Of a stretch of DNA of 64,000 nt, positions 55,101 to 62,751 are shown one piece after another. The translations under genes were made by a program, and so were the position numbers. This DNA comes from Ahrensia kielensis DSM 5890 (GTDB lineage Bacteria; Pseudomonadota; Alphaproteobacteria; Rhizobiales; Rhizobiaceae), in contig NZ_KB894532.1 in the NCBI RefSeq assembly GCF_000374465.1, forward strand, positions 115,616 through 179,615, written 5' to 3'. Within the stretch, counting starts at the first letter, position 1; the number at the start of each line of letters is the position of its first letter. The notes beneath the pieces were generated by a model. That model worked only from the letters and a program-made list of their open reading frames with translations, had not been told where the DNA came from and did not search any database.

Positions 55101-55116
55101 TTTTTATCGATAAAAA
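55101..55116. promoter_or_regulatory. Perfect 16-bp palindrome upstream of the FAH gene
   Basis: TTTTTATCGATAAAAA, 18 bases ahead of the FAH-family ATG and in the divergent region of the second GntR regulator. It is a good candidate operator. Confidence 0.5.
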
Positions 55117-55173
55117 CAAAAACCATATAAATTTAAACTTGTCAAACAGCTAAACTTGGTACAAACAAAATTT

Positions 55174-55875
55174 ATGAAGAACGATTTTGCTATTTCACCT
55201 GGTGAAGACACCGAAACGCTCGCCCAAGCAGCCTTTCGCGCTATTCGCACAGATATTATTCGCGGAGTTAGAAAACCCGGCGAGCGGCTTCGCATTGAAC
55301 GACTTCGTTCAATTTACGAGATCGGCCCGACACCGCTGCGTGAAGCACTGCAGAGGCTGGGCCAGGACGGCCTTGTTATCATGGAGGGAAATCGCGGCTT
55401 TAGGGTTGCACCCCTAGATCCAAGCGAATTTACAGACCTCAATACGGCGCGAACATCGATTGAAAAAGAGGCCTTGAGGCTATCGATTTTAAGAGGTGAC
55501 AATGATTGGGAAGCCAAAGTTGTCGCTGCTAGCTATATAATGAAAAAAGAAGATCTGGCCTTAGCCGAGGGCGGCGAAGGTGTACCCGATAGCTGGGAGC
55601 GCGCGAATGGTGAGTTTCATTTTGCTTTGGTTTCGGCCTGCGGCTCGAATTGGCTTTTAAGAGTTCGCTCCAGCTTACACGATCTGTGCGAGCGATATCG
55701 TCGTGCAGCGATTTACCAAAAGCTTGGATCACGCAATCTGCAAGATGAGCACAGCGCTATTGCAGAAGCCGTTCTGGCAAGAGACACAGATTTGGCTTGC
55801 GCGTTAATTGAAAAACACTTCGCGTTAACCGCCTCCACACTTTACGACGCAAGCACACGACACGATGTTAAATGA
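55174..55875 (+). CDS. GntR family regulator, FCD subfamily (catabolic block B)
   Basis: A 233-residue paralogue of the block A regulator, with the same motifs (AFRAIRTDIIRGVRKPGERL; GPTPLREALQRLGQDGLVIM; AIAEAVLARDTDLACALIEK). ATG 55174 is used; no clear ribosome site, and a TTG at 55156 is possible. It is divergent from the FAH-TctC-TctAB-OsmC genes and overlaps the downstream exporter. Confidence 0.92.
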   Translation: MKNDFAISPGEDTETLAQAAFRAIRTDIIRGVRKPGERLRIERLRSIYEIGPTPLREALQRLGQDGLVIMEGNRGFRVAPLDPSEFTDLNTARTSIEKEALRLSILRGDNDWEAKVVAASYIMKKEDLALAEGGEGVPDSWERANGEFHFALVSACGSNWLLRVRSSLHDLCERYRRAAIYQKLGSRNLQDEHSAIAEAVLARDTDLACALIEKHFALTASTLYDASTRHDVK

Positions 55876-56611
55876 CACCATCATTTTTTTACTCGCCGGC
55901 CTTATCGGCGGCGCTGTAAACGGAGCAGCTGGCGGCGCTAAACTTTTTGTTTTCCCGATGCTTCTAGCCTCGGGCCTGCCACCAATTGCAGCCAATGTTA
56001 CCCAAGGTATTGCCTTGTGGCCGGCTCAACTTCCAGCAGTATGGGTTTATCGCAAAGAGCTTTTGCAAGATCTTCGTGCTTTAGCGTTGCAAATGGTCCC
56101 CGCTCTCATTGGAGCACTACTGGGCGCCATAATCATGATAAACTCTGACGAAAAATCATTCGTCTCAGTCATTCCATTCCTGCTCGCAATCGCAGTAATA
56201 GCTATATTTTTAGGGCCAAAATCAGCAGTTCTCATGCGTTCTGCATTTCCAGGCAATAAATTAAAATTTGCAACAGCTGTTTTTCTATTCGCGATCGGCT
56301 TTTATGGTGGTTACTTCGGCGCAGGCATGGGTTTTATGCTTCTCGCGGTCCTTTCTGCTTCACTAAATTCAGGATTAGGCAGCGTTAACGGTGCAAAAAA
56401 CCTTATGGCATTCGGCATTCAAACAGTTGCCGTTATACCGATGGCGCTATCAGGTCTCGTGGACTGGAATGCTGCAGCATTGGTTCTCATTGGCGGCATT
56501 GCAGGCGGATATATAGGCGCAAATATCACACGTGCGATGCCGGAAAAATACATACGCTGGTCAGTGGCTGCTCTTGGTGTTTTCTTGACGCTGTCTTTCT
56601 TGCTACGATAG
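55865..56611 (+). CDS. TauE/SafE family sulfite/anion exporter
   Basis: A 248-residue membrane protein with about eight hydrophobic segments and the family duplication (AGLIGGAVNGAAGGAKLFVF; GFYGGYFGAGMGFMLLAVLS). Its ATG overlaps the end of the second GntR gene by eleven bases, so it is translationally coupled. It might export sulfite or a small organic anion formed in the pathway. Confidence 0.9.
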   Translation: MLNDTIIFLLAGLIGGAVNGAAGGAKLFVFPMLLASGLPPIAANVTQGIALWPAQLPAVWVYRKELLQDLRALALQMVPALIGALLGAIIMINSDEKSFVSVIPFLLAIAVIAIFLGPKSAVLMRSAFPGNKLKFATAVFLFAIGFYGGYFGAGMGFMLLAVLSASLNSGLGSVNGAKNLMAFGIQTVAVIPMALSGLVDWNAAALVLIGGIAGGYIGANITRAMPEKYIRWSVAALGVFLTLSFLLR

Positions 56612-56990
56612 ACAACGAGGGTCTTTTTGTCTGCTTCAGAAGACCTCATTTGACCAACCAAAGTTACGCTATCATTTATAACACGATGTGATCGTCATCA
56701 AATATTTATGGCCGATGAAAGCTTCATTTAAGCGATTTGACTCATCTCCGCTCAGGTACGGCTTAGACTTGCCCCGTTTTAACTCCGCATCCAGTTCTCG
56801 TTTATGCCGTTTTTCGTTCGAAGTCTGCCGGTGATATTCCTCCTATTGCTGAGTGACGACGGCGGGTGTTGTAGAAGCCATTGATGTATTTGAAGAGCGT
56901 ATCAGTCACCTGTTGGCGTGTTTGCCATTGATGTCTCCAAACGAGCTCTGCTTTCAATGTTTTGAAGAAGGTTTCAACATCGGCATTATC

Positions 56991-57030
56991 CATTGCCCGG
57001 CAAGCAATTGCGAAGCAAATGCTGAGAGGG
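56991..57030 (-). repeat. 40-bp palindromic insertion, copy 1
   Basis: Forty bases inserted between the TAT (Tyr) and GAT (Asp) codons of the NCY-DNA junction of orfB. The core TTGCTTCGCAATTGC is shared with copy 2, in the same strand reading as CCTCTC...GGGCAATG. It shifts the frame. Confidence 0.8.
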
Positions 57031-57258
57031 ATAACAATTTCTTTTGCCGCTCATGGATACTTTGAAGCCAAGCTGACGAAGCCGCTTTTGATAGTCATGA
57101 GAGCAGTATTGGCTTCCGCGGTCAGAGTGATGCACACGTCCTGCTGGTGGGTTTCGAAGCGCGACTGCATGGCTCAATGCACGTAACGCCAGTCTCTCAG
57201 TGAATGTACCATTCACTTGCCGACCAACGGATCATGCCTCAACCGATCACTTACTGAC

Positions 57259-57298
57259 CCTTTGCCCCACAGTATATTGCACAGCAATCAACGAGAGG
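57259..57298 (-). repeat. Diverged palindromic insertion, copy 3
   Basis: Within a disruption of about 80 bases (roughly 57221-57303) of orfB. The 40-base part begins with CCTCTC like copy 1 and has TTGCTGTGCAA at the core instead of TTGCTTCGCAA. Short CCAAC motifs flank the whole disruption on both sides. Confidence 0.5.
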
Positions 57299-57591
57299 AG
57301 GCCAACAACTCGCCTTGAGTGAAGATTAATCATGACAGCAAGATAAAGCCAACCTTCACGTGTCCAGATGTCGGTGATGTCTGCCGCCCATTTTTGGTTT
57401 GGACGATCAGCAGTAAAATCCCGATCAAGCCAGTTTGGAGCAATGTTGAACTTATGATTGCTGTTGGTTGTAGCCTTGTATTTACGGGTTCTAACCACAC
57501 GCAAACCGTTTTGGCGCATTAAACTGCCAACACGTCGATGCCCAACATGCAGTCCAAGCTCCTTCAACTCCTGCGTCATTCGGGGTCGTCC

Positions 57592-57631
57592 ACTCTCGGC
57601 AGTTGCTTCGCAATTGCCTGCCGTGCAGTGC
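57592..57631 (+). repeat. 40-bp palindromic insertion, copy 2
   Basis: Forty bases inserted between TAT and GGA of the expected SLGSY-GRPRM reading of orfB, opposite in orientation to copy 1. The hairpin GGCAGTTGC-TTC-GCAATTGCC is perfect apart from one G-T pair. Confidence 0.8.
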
Positions 57632-57838
57632 ATAACTGCCAAGACTATGATGATGTTGTTCTCGGATATGGGCCAGCAAGACCATGTCTTGCCTCTGGTG
57701 ATGACTAACAGGACGCCCGCGCCACGATCGGTATCCTCGCGATGTAACGCCCAGAATATGACAAAGCCGATCAACAGGAATGTATGTTCGGTGTTCCTCT
57801 ACAAAAGCAAACTTCACTCGTTGACCAGCAGGCGATGT

Positions 57839-58126
57839 TTACATCGCCGAGAGGTTGCTTTGATTTGCGAAGAACACCGTCGCCTTTTTTAGCACCTCCC
57901 GCTCCTCCAGAAGCAAGCGGTTCTCCTTGCGAAGGCGTTCATTCTCTTTGGCCAGATCAATATCTGCTGCAGGTGGAAGATCATCAGGCTTGGATTGCTG
58001 AATCCACTTGGCCAGTGTTGAGAAACCGACATCTAAATCGGATGCTACTTGCCTACGTCTAAGCCCACTTGTCAGTGCAATGCGCACCGCTTCACGTCTG
58101 AATTCATCATTGTGTTTGCGTGCCAT
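57839..58126 (-). CDS. IS3-family transposase OrfA
   Basis: A 95-residue helix-turn-helix protein (NDEFRREAVRIALTSGLRRR; LDVGFSTLAKWIQQ) with the usual leucine-zipper end (KENERLRKENRLLLEEREVL). It looks intact, but the element cannot move because orfB is destroyed. Confidence 0.88.
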   Translation of the reverse strand: MARKHNDEFRREAVRIALTSGLRRRQVASDLDVGFSTLAKWIQQSKPDDLPPAADIDLAKENERLRKENRLLLEEREVLKKATVFFANQSNLSAM

Positions 58127-58189
58127 AGTTGTTCTCCTTGAAGGCGATTATTCCATTCAAGGACACGGAACGAAACCGTGACAAGTCCA

Positions 58190-58302
58190 CTCTCAATCAT
58201 TTTTTGGATGTGAAAATCGTCAAAACCAGTTTCAGATAGTATTTCACGGGTTTGTTGCCCCACAAGCGGAGCTGGTCTTTCTATACAAGAACGGCTCTCG
58301 CA
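58190..58302 (-). pseudogene. CaiB/BaiF CoA-transferase, C-terminal remnant
   Basis: Minus-strand translation gives ERPAPLVGQQTREILSETGF then DDFHIQKMIESG, the typical C terminus of formyl-CoA/CaiB-type transferases. The IS3 element starts right after IESG, and a stop codon lies just upstream, so only about 36 codons remain. Confidence 0.72.
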
Positions 58303-58826
58303 TCAGTAATTTAGACGCGTCTTCCAAATGCAAATCATCTGAAATACGCCACTTAAATCATTTTCAATGCTGTCAACATTGATACTTTCACACAATATGC
58401 ACGATCAGGCTACTCAATGGCAAACACTATTAATGGCGTCTAAAGCGTGTTTTCTTAGCGGTGCTACGATCAAGTTTAAGGCCACTCAAACGATATTTAT
58501 GCCGCGCTCAGAATACGCCAGTCATTCAAAGGCTGGTCGTGCAATTCAGAATTAACTTGTATAACTTAGCAGTCACAATTTAGGAGTTGAGACACGATGT
58601 TGTAACCAGCGTTGTATCACAGTGGATACTGCGATCTTACTGCGTACAAGCAATTTCAATGAGTTAGCCAACCATTTGGTAGCGTGTCATTATTTGTACC
58701 CAGTGAGTTCACCCAAAAAACAGCAGATTTATATTATTTTTACTGTACGAACTGACAGAATATTAAACATCCCCCTTCAAGATGAATGCAGTCGCAGGAA
58801 GTGAACCCTGTGAAAAGGGGATTGAT
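58303..58826. other. Intergenic region, no gene recognised
   Basis: About 520 bases between the CoA-transferase remnant and the GGDEF gene. Only short ORFs without ribosome sites. It is AT-rich towards the right end, where the GGDEF promoter should lie. Confidence 0.5.
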
Positions 58827-59951
58827 GTGAGATACCGAGAGACGGACGAAGTATTCAAGACGTTGGTATCGGAGCTCACATCTACGATTTCCCCAACAAC
58901 GATTATGGGGCTGACCATACTTGTTGTGGGTCTATTTGCCTACGATAGCCTCGGCGGCATTGGAATAATGCTTGCCACTATCGGCGGAAGCATTGCATCT
59001 CTTGCCAAAATTTTCGTGACGGTGGCTCACCGGCGCTCAAACGCGGCAAAGCGAGCAACCGTTAAAGACGCTGCCCGCTGGGAAATGGCGCACGGACTGC
59101 TCACCTTCGTCGTCGCTGCCTCTGTCGGCTCGCTGACAACTGTGGTGTTTACCTATACTGACCTGTCATTACATATTCTTTCTACAGCGATCATCTTTGG
59201 GTATTCGGCCGGCGTGGCAATCCGGATATCAGTTCGGCCATTCATCGCTGCGACAGCGATCATGATTGCAGGGTTACCAACGACGATTTCAGTCATGCTC
59301 TATGGCGATACGGCCCACTGGATATTGGCGGCGATATGTGCGGCCTTCCTAGTCGCGGCCATGCAGAGCGTTTGGCATGTCTATCGGACTGCCACCAAAG
59401 AAATCTACCTGCGTCTGGAAATGGAGCATCAGGCACGCCACGATCCGTTGACAGGACTTCGTAATCGCACGGCGCTAGGCGAAACGTTCAAGGCTCTTGG
59501 CTCCGCTGAAAATACGATGACCTGCGTTCATTGTTTCGACCTTGACGGCTTTAAGAGCGTCAATGATCGCTTCGGTCATGCGGTCGGTGATGAACTATTG
59601 GCGACGATTGGAAAAAGGCTCAAAGAGAGCCTAGATGAACCGAGTATCGCCGTACGCGTCGGCGGCGATGAGTTTGCGATTCTTCAACCAGAGGTCAGGA
59701 ACCCCGTTGAAGCCGACCTCTTGGCCAGAAACATCGTAAATGCCCTCAGCTTGCCGTATCTGCTTTCAGGCGAAGAGATCATCATTGGCGTCAGCCTCGG
59801 CTATACGGTGGCACTCTCCAACTCTGCAAAACTTGAACATATGATGGCTATTGCAGATAAAGCCTCATACCGCGCAAAGCGTAACGGCGGCGGTATAGAT
59901 TGCGAATTTCCATCAACACTGAACCTTTATACATCTTCTTTAGCCGCATGA
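58827..59951 (+). CDS. Membrane-bound diguanylate cyclase (GGDEF)
   Basis: A 374-residue protein. About five membrane segments occupy residues 25-195 (TIMGLTILVVGLFAYDSLGG; SLHILSTAIIFGYSAGVAI), followed by a GGDEF domain (HDPLTGLRNRTALGETF; FDLDGFKSVNDRFGHAVGD; RVGGDEFAIL) with an intact active-site loop, so it should make c-di-GMP. No RxxD inhibitory site is seen. GTG at 58827 has AAGGGG six bases upstream; an ATG at 58782 is the longer option. By eye the gene is richer in GC than its flanks. Confidence 0.9.
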   Translation: MRYRETDEVFKTLVSELTSTISPTTIMGLTILVVGLFAYDSLGGIGIMLATIGGSIASLAKIFVTVAHRRSNAAKRATVKDAARWEMAHGLLTFVVAASVGSLTTVVFTYTDLSLHILSTAIIFGYSAGVAIRISVRPFIAATAIMIAGLPTTISVMLYGDTAHWILAAICAAFLVAAMQSVWHVYRTATKEIYLRLEMEHQARHDPLTGLRNRTALGETFKALGSAENTMTCVHCFDLDGFKSVNDRFGHAVGDELLATIGKRLKESLDEPSIAVRVGGDEFAILQPEVRNPVEADLLARNIVNALSLPYLLSGEEIIIGVSLGYTVALSNSAKLEHMMAIADKASYRAKRNGGGIDCEFPSTLNLYTSSLAA

Positions 59952-60365
59952 ACGCATGATTTTGTATCAAGGTCATTCAGCGTCCCATGGCATCGTCCCG
60001 AGATTTCTAGACACCTTGTTCCCTATAAATGAGAACACTTAGACCTTATCAGGTCAGCCAAAGTTTACAGAAAAATTCAAAAATATCGCGATCATACTGA
60101 TTACAGAGCATGGTCATTGAGTTGCGGATGTTTCACACTGACTAAGTGTCAGCCACCCACTCGCTCTGCGTTTGGATAAAGCGATGTTCATCCATCGTGA
60201 TGTGTCGTTTTCATGCTCCAGGCCAGCAAGTAGCGACAAATTTATTTCCAAATACGTAAAATTTTGAGTTTCGAGATAATTGTGCTTAATTAGCAATTCT
60301 TACCCTACGTAAGACCAATTTTGGTTTTTTATTGATAGATCAAATCGTTAAGGAAAGTCAGTTTG
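59952..60365. other. Intergenic region, no gene recognised
   Basis: About 410 bases. A 60-codon minus-strand ORF (60114-60296) has no ribosome site or recognisable motif; it may be a remnant. An AAGGA site at the right end belongs to the next gene. Confidence 0.5.
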
Positions 60366-61043
60366 ATGCGGACTATGAAGGTCTTTTTAGCACTTAATTT
60401 AATTGCATTCGCCGCAGACGCTCATAGCGCCAGTAGTTTACCAAGTCTTATGAACAGCAGTAATGACCAAACTGCGTCTGGTATAAAATTGGTCGCCGCC
60501 AATGGCTGGGTTAATGTCACGGGTGTTTATTATTCTGGCGGCACTATTGTCAAAACCTCAGATTTAAATTGGCTGGAAACAGGCGATAATGGCAGTACTT
60601 TTAACTTTGTGGAAGTCGGCAGAGATAACACTTCTATATATTTACGAGACAATAGCCGCGGTGTGGATTTAAGACTGAACCTTAGCGAAGAGCAAATATT
60701 CTACAGCGATGATACAGGCAAAGGTTTTCCTCTTGCTACAATCACCGGGCTCCTGAGTGGTCCAACCGATACAAACTCAGGACAAATTGGGCAGGCTTCT
60801 TCGGTAACAGTGGTCGAATATACTTGCAATGAAGGAATACCGCTTATTCTGGAGTTTGAAGATAGGGGCAATGATTTTTCCGTTACATGGACCCATGATG
60901 GATTTCGAGGAACCAAATTGCCCCAAGTCGTCTCAGGTTCAGGCAGTCGTTTTGCTGCAGACGGCATTGAAGTTCATACCAAAGGCAATGCTGCCTACAT
61001 CAACATGAAAGGTGCAGAAGACAATTGCACGCAGGTGAACTAA
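60366..61043 (+). CDS. Exported protein with C-terminal MliC-type lysozyme-inhibitor-like domain
   Basis: A 225-residue protein with a signal peptide (MKVFLALNLIAFAADAHSAS). Residues 45-135 form a domain I do not recognise (VNVTGVYYSGGTIVKTSDLN). Residues 150-221 resemble MliC/PliC: YTCNEGIPLILEFEDRG, the LPQVVSGSGSRFAADG loop and HTKGNAAYINM. In MliC a Ser and a Lys in these two loops enter the lysozyme active site, and both are conserved here. The gene overlaps the next by one base (TAATG). Confidence 0.78.
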   Translation: MRTMKVFLALNLIAFAADAHSASSLPSLMNSSNDQTASGIKLVAANGWVNVTGVYYSGGTIVKTSDLNWLETGDNGSTFNFVEVGRDNTSIYLRDNSRGVDLRLNLSEEQIFYSDDTGKGFPLATITGLLSGPTDTNSGQIGQASSVTVVEYTCNEGIPLILEFEDRGNDFSVTWTHDGFRGTKLPQVVSGSGSRFAADGIEVHTKGNAAYINMKGAEDNCTQVN

Positions 61044-61924
61044 TGACTTCTTCAGCAAACAAAAAGCTTCGATCTATCTTCCGCGCTGCGTTGATTACGG
61101 CGGTATGCATTCCCTTCTCAAGTTTAGCCCAAAATAGTGAGTTTGAGTGGGGGTACGGGCAATACAACGATGACCAAAACAAGGGACGTATGACGTCCTA
61201 CCTTGGTTATAGTATTCCTGAAACAGATGCTTCTATGGTCAGTGCACACTGCAGTGCTGGATCAAGCGGAAACTTCTCTCTGATTGAGTTTGGAACAGAC
61301 ACCAGCGGTTTCAATGATGGGCAACAAGTTGACGTAAAATTCTCTACGGGTAACTTTAACCGACGTATGAACGGCACAATTGTCGGCACAAATGCAGAGG
61401 TTGGTATAAGCGGTGTACAATTTACAATTGATAACGGTGATCCGCTCTGGGATGCGATGAAACGTGGAATTACATTAAAATACAGCATTGAAGGTAAAGC
61501 TCTTACAACACTCTCACTTCGTGGCAGCAGCACTCCAATTAATAATTTTCTTGAGGACTGCATGCTATACGCGGCAGATTTTCGAAACAGTGGATCAACG
61601 CCAACACCTGAAAAATCAGATCCGCGATGGGCAAGTTGCCGAGCACCAGAAAATCAAAAATCCCGCAATCTAGACACTCCTATAACTGTAACCTTTGCCA
61701 ATAAAAGCGAAGGGTATCGCAGCGTGTTTTGGATGGATTTTGATGGTAAACCTGTCAATTATGCAAATTTGAATGCAGGCGAAGAGTTTACTATTCAAAC
61801 CTCACTCGGTCATCCCTGGATGTTCACAGACGGCCCAGGAAACTGCATCGAAATGTTCCAACCACAGCTCGGCGTCAATCGCTTTGAAATTGGCGCGCCA
61901 TCGCCCTCATTCGGCCCTGAGTAA
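61043..61924 (+). CDS. Exported protein with VHL beta-like C-terminal domain
   Basis: A 293-residue protein with a signal peptide (AALITAVCIPFSSLAQ). The N-terminal domain (30-185) is unrecognised and has Cys70 and Cys173. Residues 213-283 resemble the beta domain of von Hippel-Lindau protein: ITVTFANKSEGYRSVFWMDF then DGKPVNY and SLGHPWMFTDGPG. Matching by eye, four of six hydroxyproline-pocket residues of pVHL are kept (Trp88, Tyr98, His115, Trp117 as W230, Y240, H257, W259). Bacterial proteins with this domain exist but their roles are unclear. Confidence 0.72.
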   Translation: MTSSANKKLRSIFRAALITAVCIPFSSLAQNSEFEWGYGQYNDDQNKGRMTSYLGYSIPETDASMVSAHCSAGSSGNFSLIEFGTDTSGFNDGQQVDVKFSTGNFNRRMNGTIVGTNAEVGISGVQFTIDNGDPLWDAMKRGITLKYSIEGKALTTLSLRGSSTPINNFLEDCMLYAADFRNSGSTPTPEKSDPRWASCRAPENQKSRNLDTPITVTFANKSEGYRSVFWMDFDGKPVNYANLNAGEEFTIQTSLGHPWMFTDGPGNCIEMFQPQLGVNRFEIGAPSPSFGPE

Positions 61925-61967
61925 AGTATTGTTGCCATGTCATTTATAACGAATTGGGGAAAAAAAT

Positions 61968-62318
61968 ATGATTAATCAATTGCCAAAAATCGCTTACACC
62001 GCGGCTATGCTTGGTGTGCTCGCCGGCTGTGAATCAATAGACCAAGAACCTTCTAATGCTAGACAGTTTGCGCAAACAACCTCGGTAAAAATCTACAAAT
62101 ATACTTGCAATGAAGGGATACCATTGACCCTAAGATTTGAAGAGACAGGTGGGAATAGCTTTGTAACTTGGACACATGATGGTTTTAGTGGAGCCAGATT
62201 GCCGCAAGTAAGATCAGGATCTGGCAGTCGCTATGCTGCCAATGGTTACGAAATCCACTCAAAAGGGAATAGTGTGTATTTAAACCTAAGAGGAATAGTC
62301 GATAATTGCCGCCGATGA
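61968..62318 (+). CDS. MliC-type lysozyme-inhibitor-like lipoprotein
   Basis: A 116-residue lipoprotein with a lipobox (MLGVLAGCESID; acylated Cys in LAGC). Residues 38-113 are a second MliC-like domain, strikingly close to the one encoded at 60366 (both have YTCNEGIPL, TWTHDGF, SGSGSR, KGN), so the two are recent paralogues. GGGGA precedes the ATG. It is likely to sit on the outer membrane and to inhibit host or environmental lysozyme. Confidence 0.82.
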   Translation: MINQLPKIAYTAAMLGVLAGCESIDQEPSNARQFAQTTSVKIYKYTCNEGIPLTLRFEETGGNSFVTWTHDGFSGARLPQVRSGSGSRYAANGYEIHSKGNSVYLNLRGIVDNCRR

Positions 62319-62537
62319 CTTAAAGCGTTTCCTGACACCTAAATTCTACAGAAATTGCTCGCCAGTCACAGCAATGCATTGAATAGCATTGCTCTCATGG
62401 AATATTTTTAGGCTCATAATAATAAGGACTAACAATAGAATTAAGCGGTTTATAGTCGGGCTAATTTACGTAGCGTAATCCGCCTGCAAGGGATGGAAAT
62501 GTCTTTAAGGTTTTATCAATATAAAAAGGAAAATTCT

Positions 62538-62708
62538 ATGTCACGTTTACTTTCAAAACATCTACTATCGGTCACACTTTTGGCTTCAATGGTCGCAATT
62601 GGCGGCTGTGTATCCACAACGCCTCCGCAGATTGATAATTGCGAAGGTGATTCAATGCTCATAAACGGCGAATGCGTTGGTGTAGATGAATACGGCAACC
62701 CTAAATAA
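62538..62708 (+). CDS. Small lipoprotein
   Basis: A 56-residue protein with signal sequence and lipobox (VTLLASMVAIGGCVSTTPPQ; Cys in IGGC). The mature part is about 30 residues with two Cys in an acidic segment (DNCEGDSMLINGECVGVDEY). AAGGAAAA before ATG. No family recognised. It closes the run of exported proteins. Confidence 0.72.
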   Translation: MSRLLSKHLLSVTLLASMVAIGGCVSTTPPQIDNCEGDSMLINGECVGVDEYGNPK

Positions 62709-62751
62709 TAGGACTGAGTGAACCTCTGATGACGCTCTATGGCGGGGCTTG

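Larger units (their letters stand above)
56802..57817 (-). pseudogene. IS3-family transposase OrfB, interrupted three times
   Basis: Pieces of one integrase-domain protein lie in different frames: MKFAFVEEHRTYIPVDRLCH...SLGSY (57817 onward), RPRMTQELKELGLHVGHRRV...RRVVG, then LALRALSHAVALRNPPAGRV...NCY, then DNADVETFFKTLKAELVWRH to the end. The DDE segments survive (ADITDIW; HSDRGSQYCS; ETFF), but each junction is broken by a short inserted sequence. Confidence 0.88.
56764..58189 (-). mobile_element. Inactive IS3-family insertion sequence (IS3 group)
   Basis: Ends are imperfect inverted repeats: TAGACTTGCCCCGTTTT starting at 56764 and, in the opposite sense, TGGACTTGTCACGGTTTC starting at 58189. 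The element holds orfA and a broken orfB on the minus strand. Three insertions of about 40-80 bases inside orfB bring the length to 1426 bases; without them it would be about 1.27 kb, normal for the family. A target duplication is not obvious. Confidence 0.88.

Noticed and set aside
60114..60296. Minus-strand ORF of 60 codons
   Set aside because: No ribosome site, no recognised motif and no partner. It may be a remnant, but I cannot support it as a gene.
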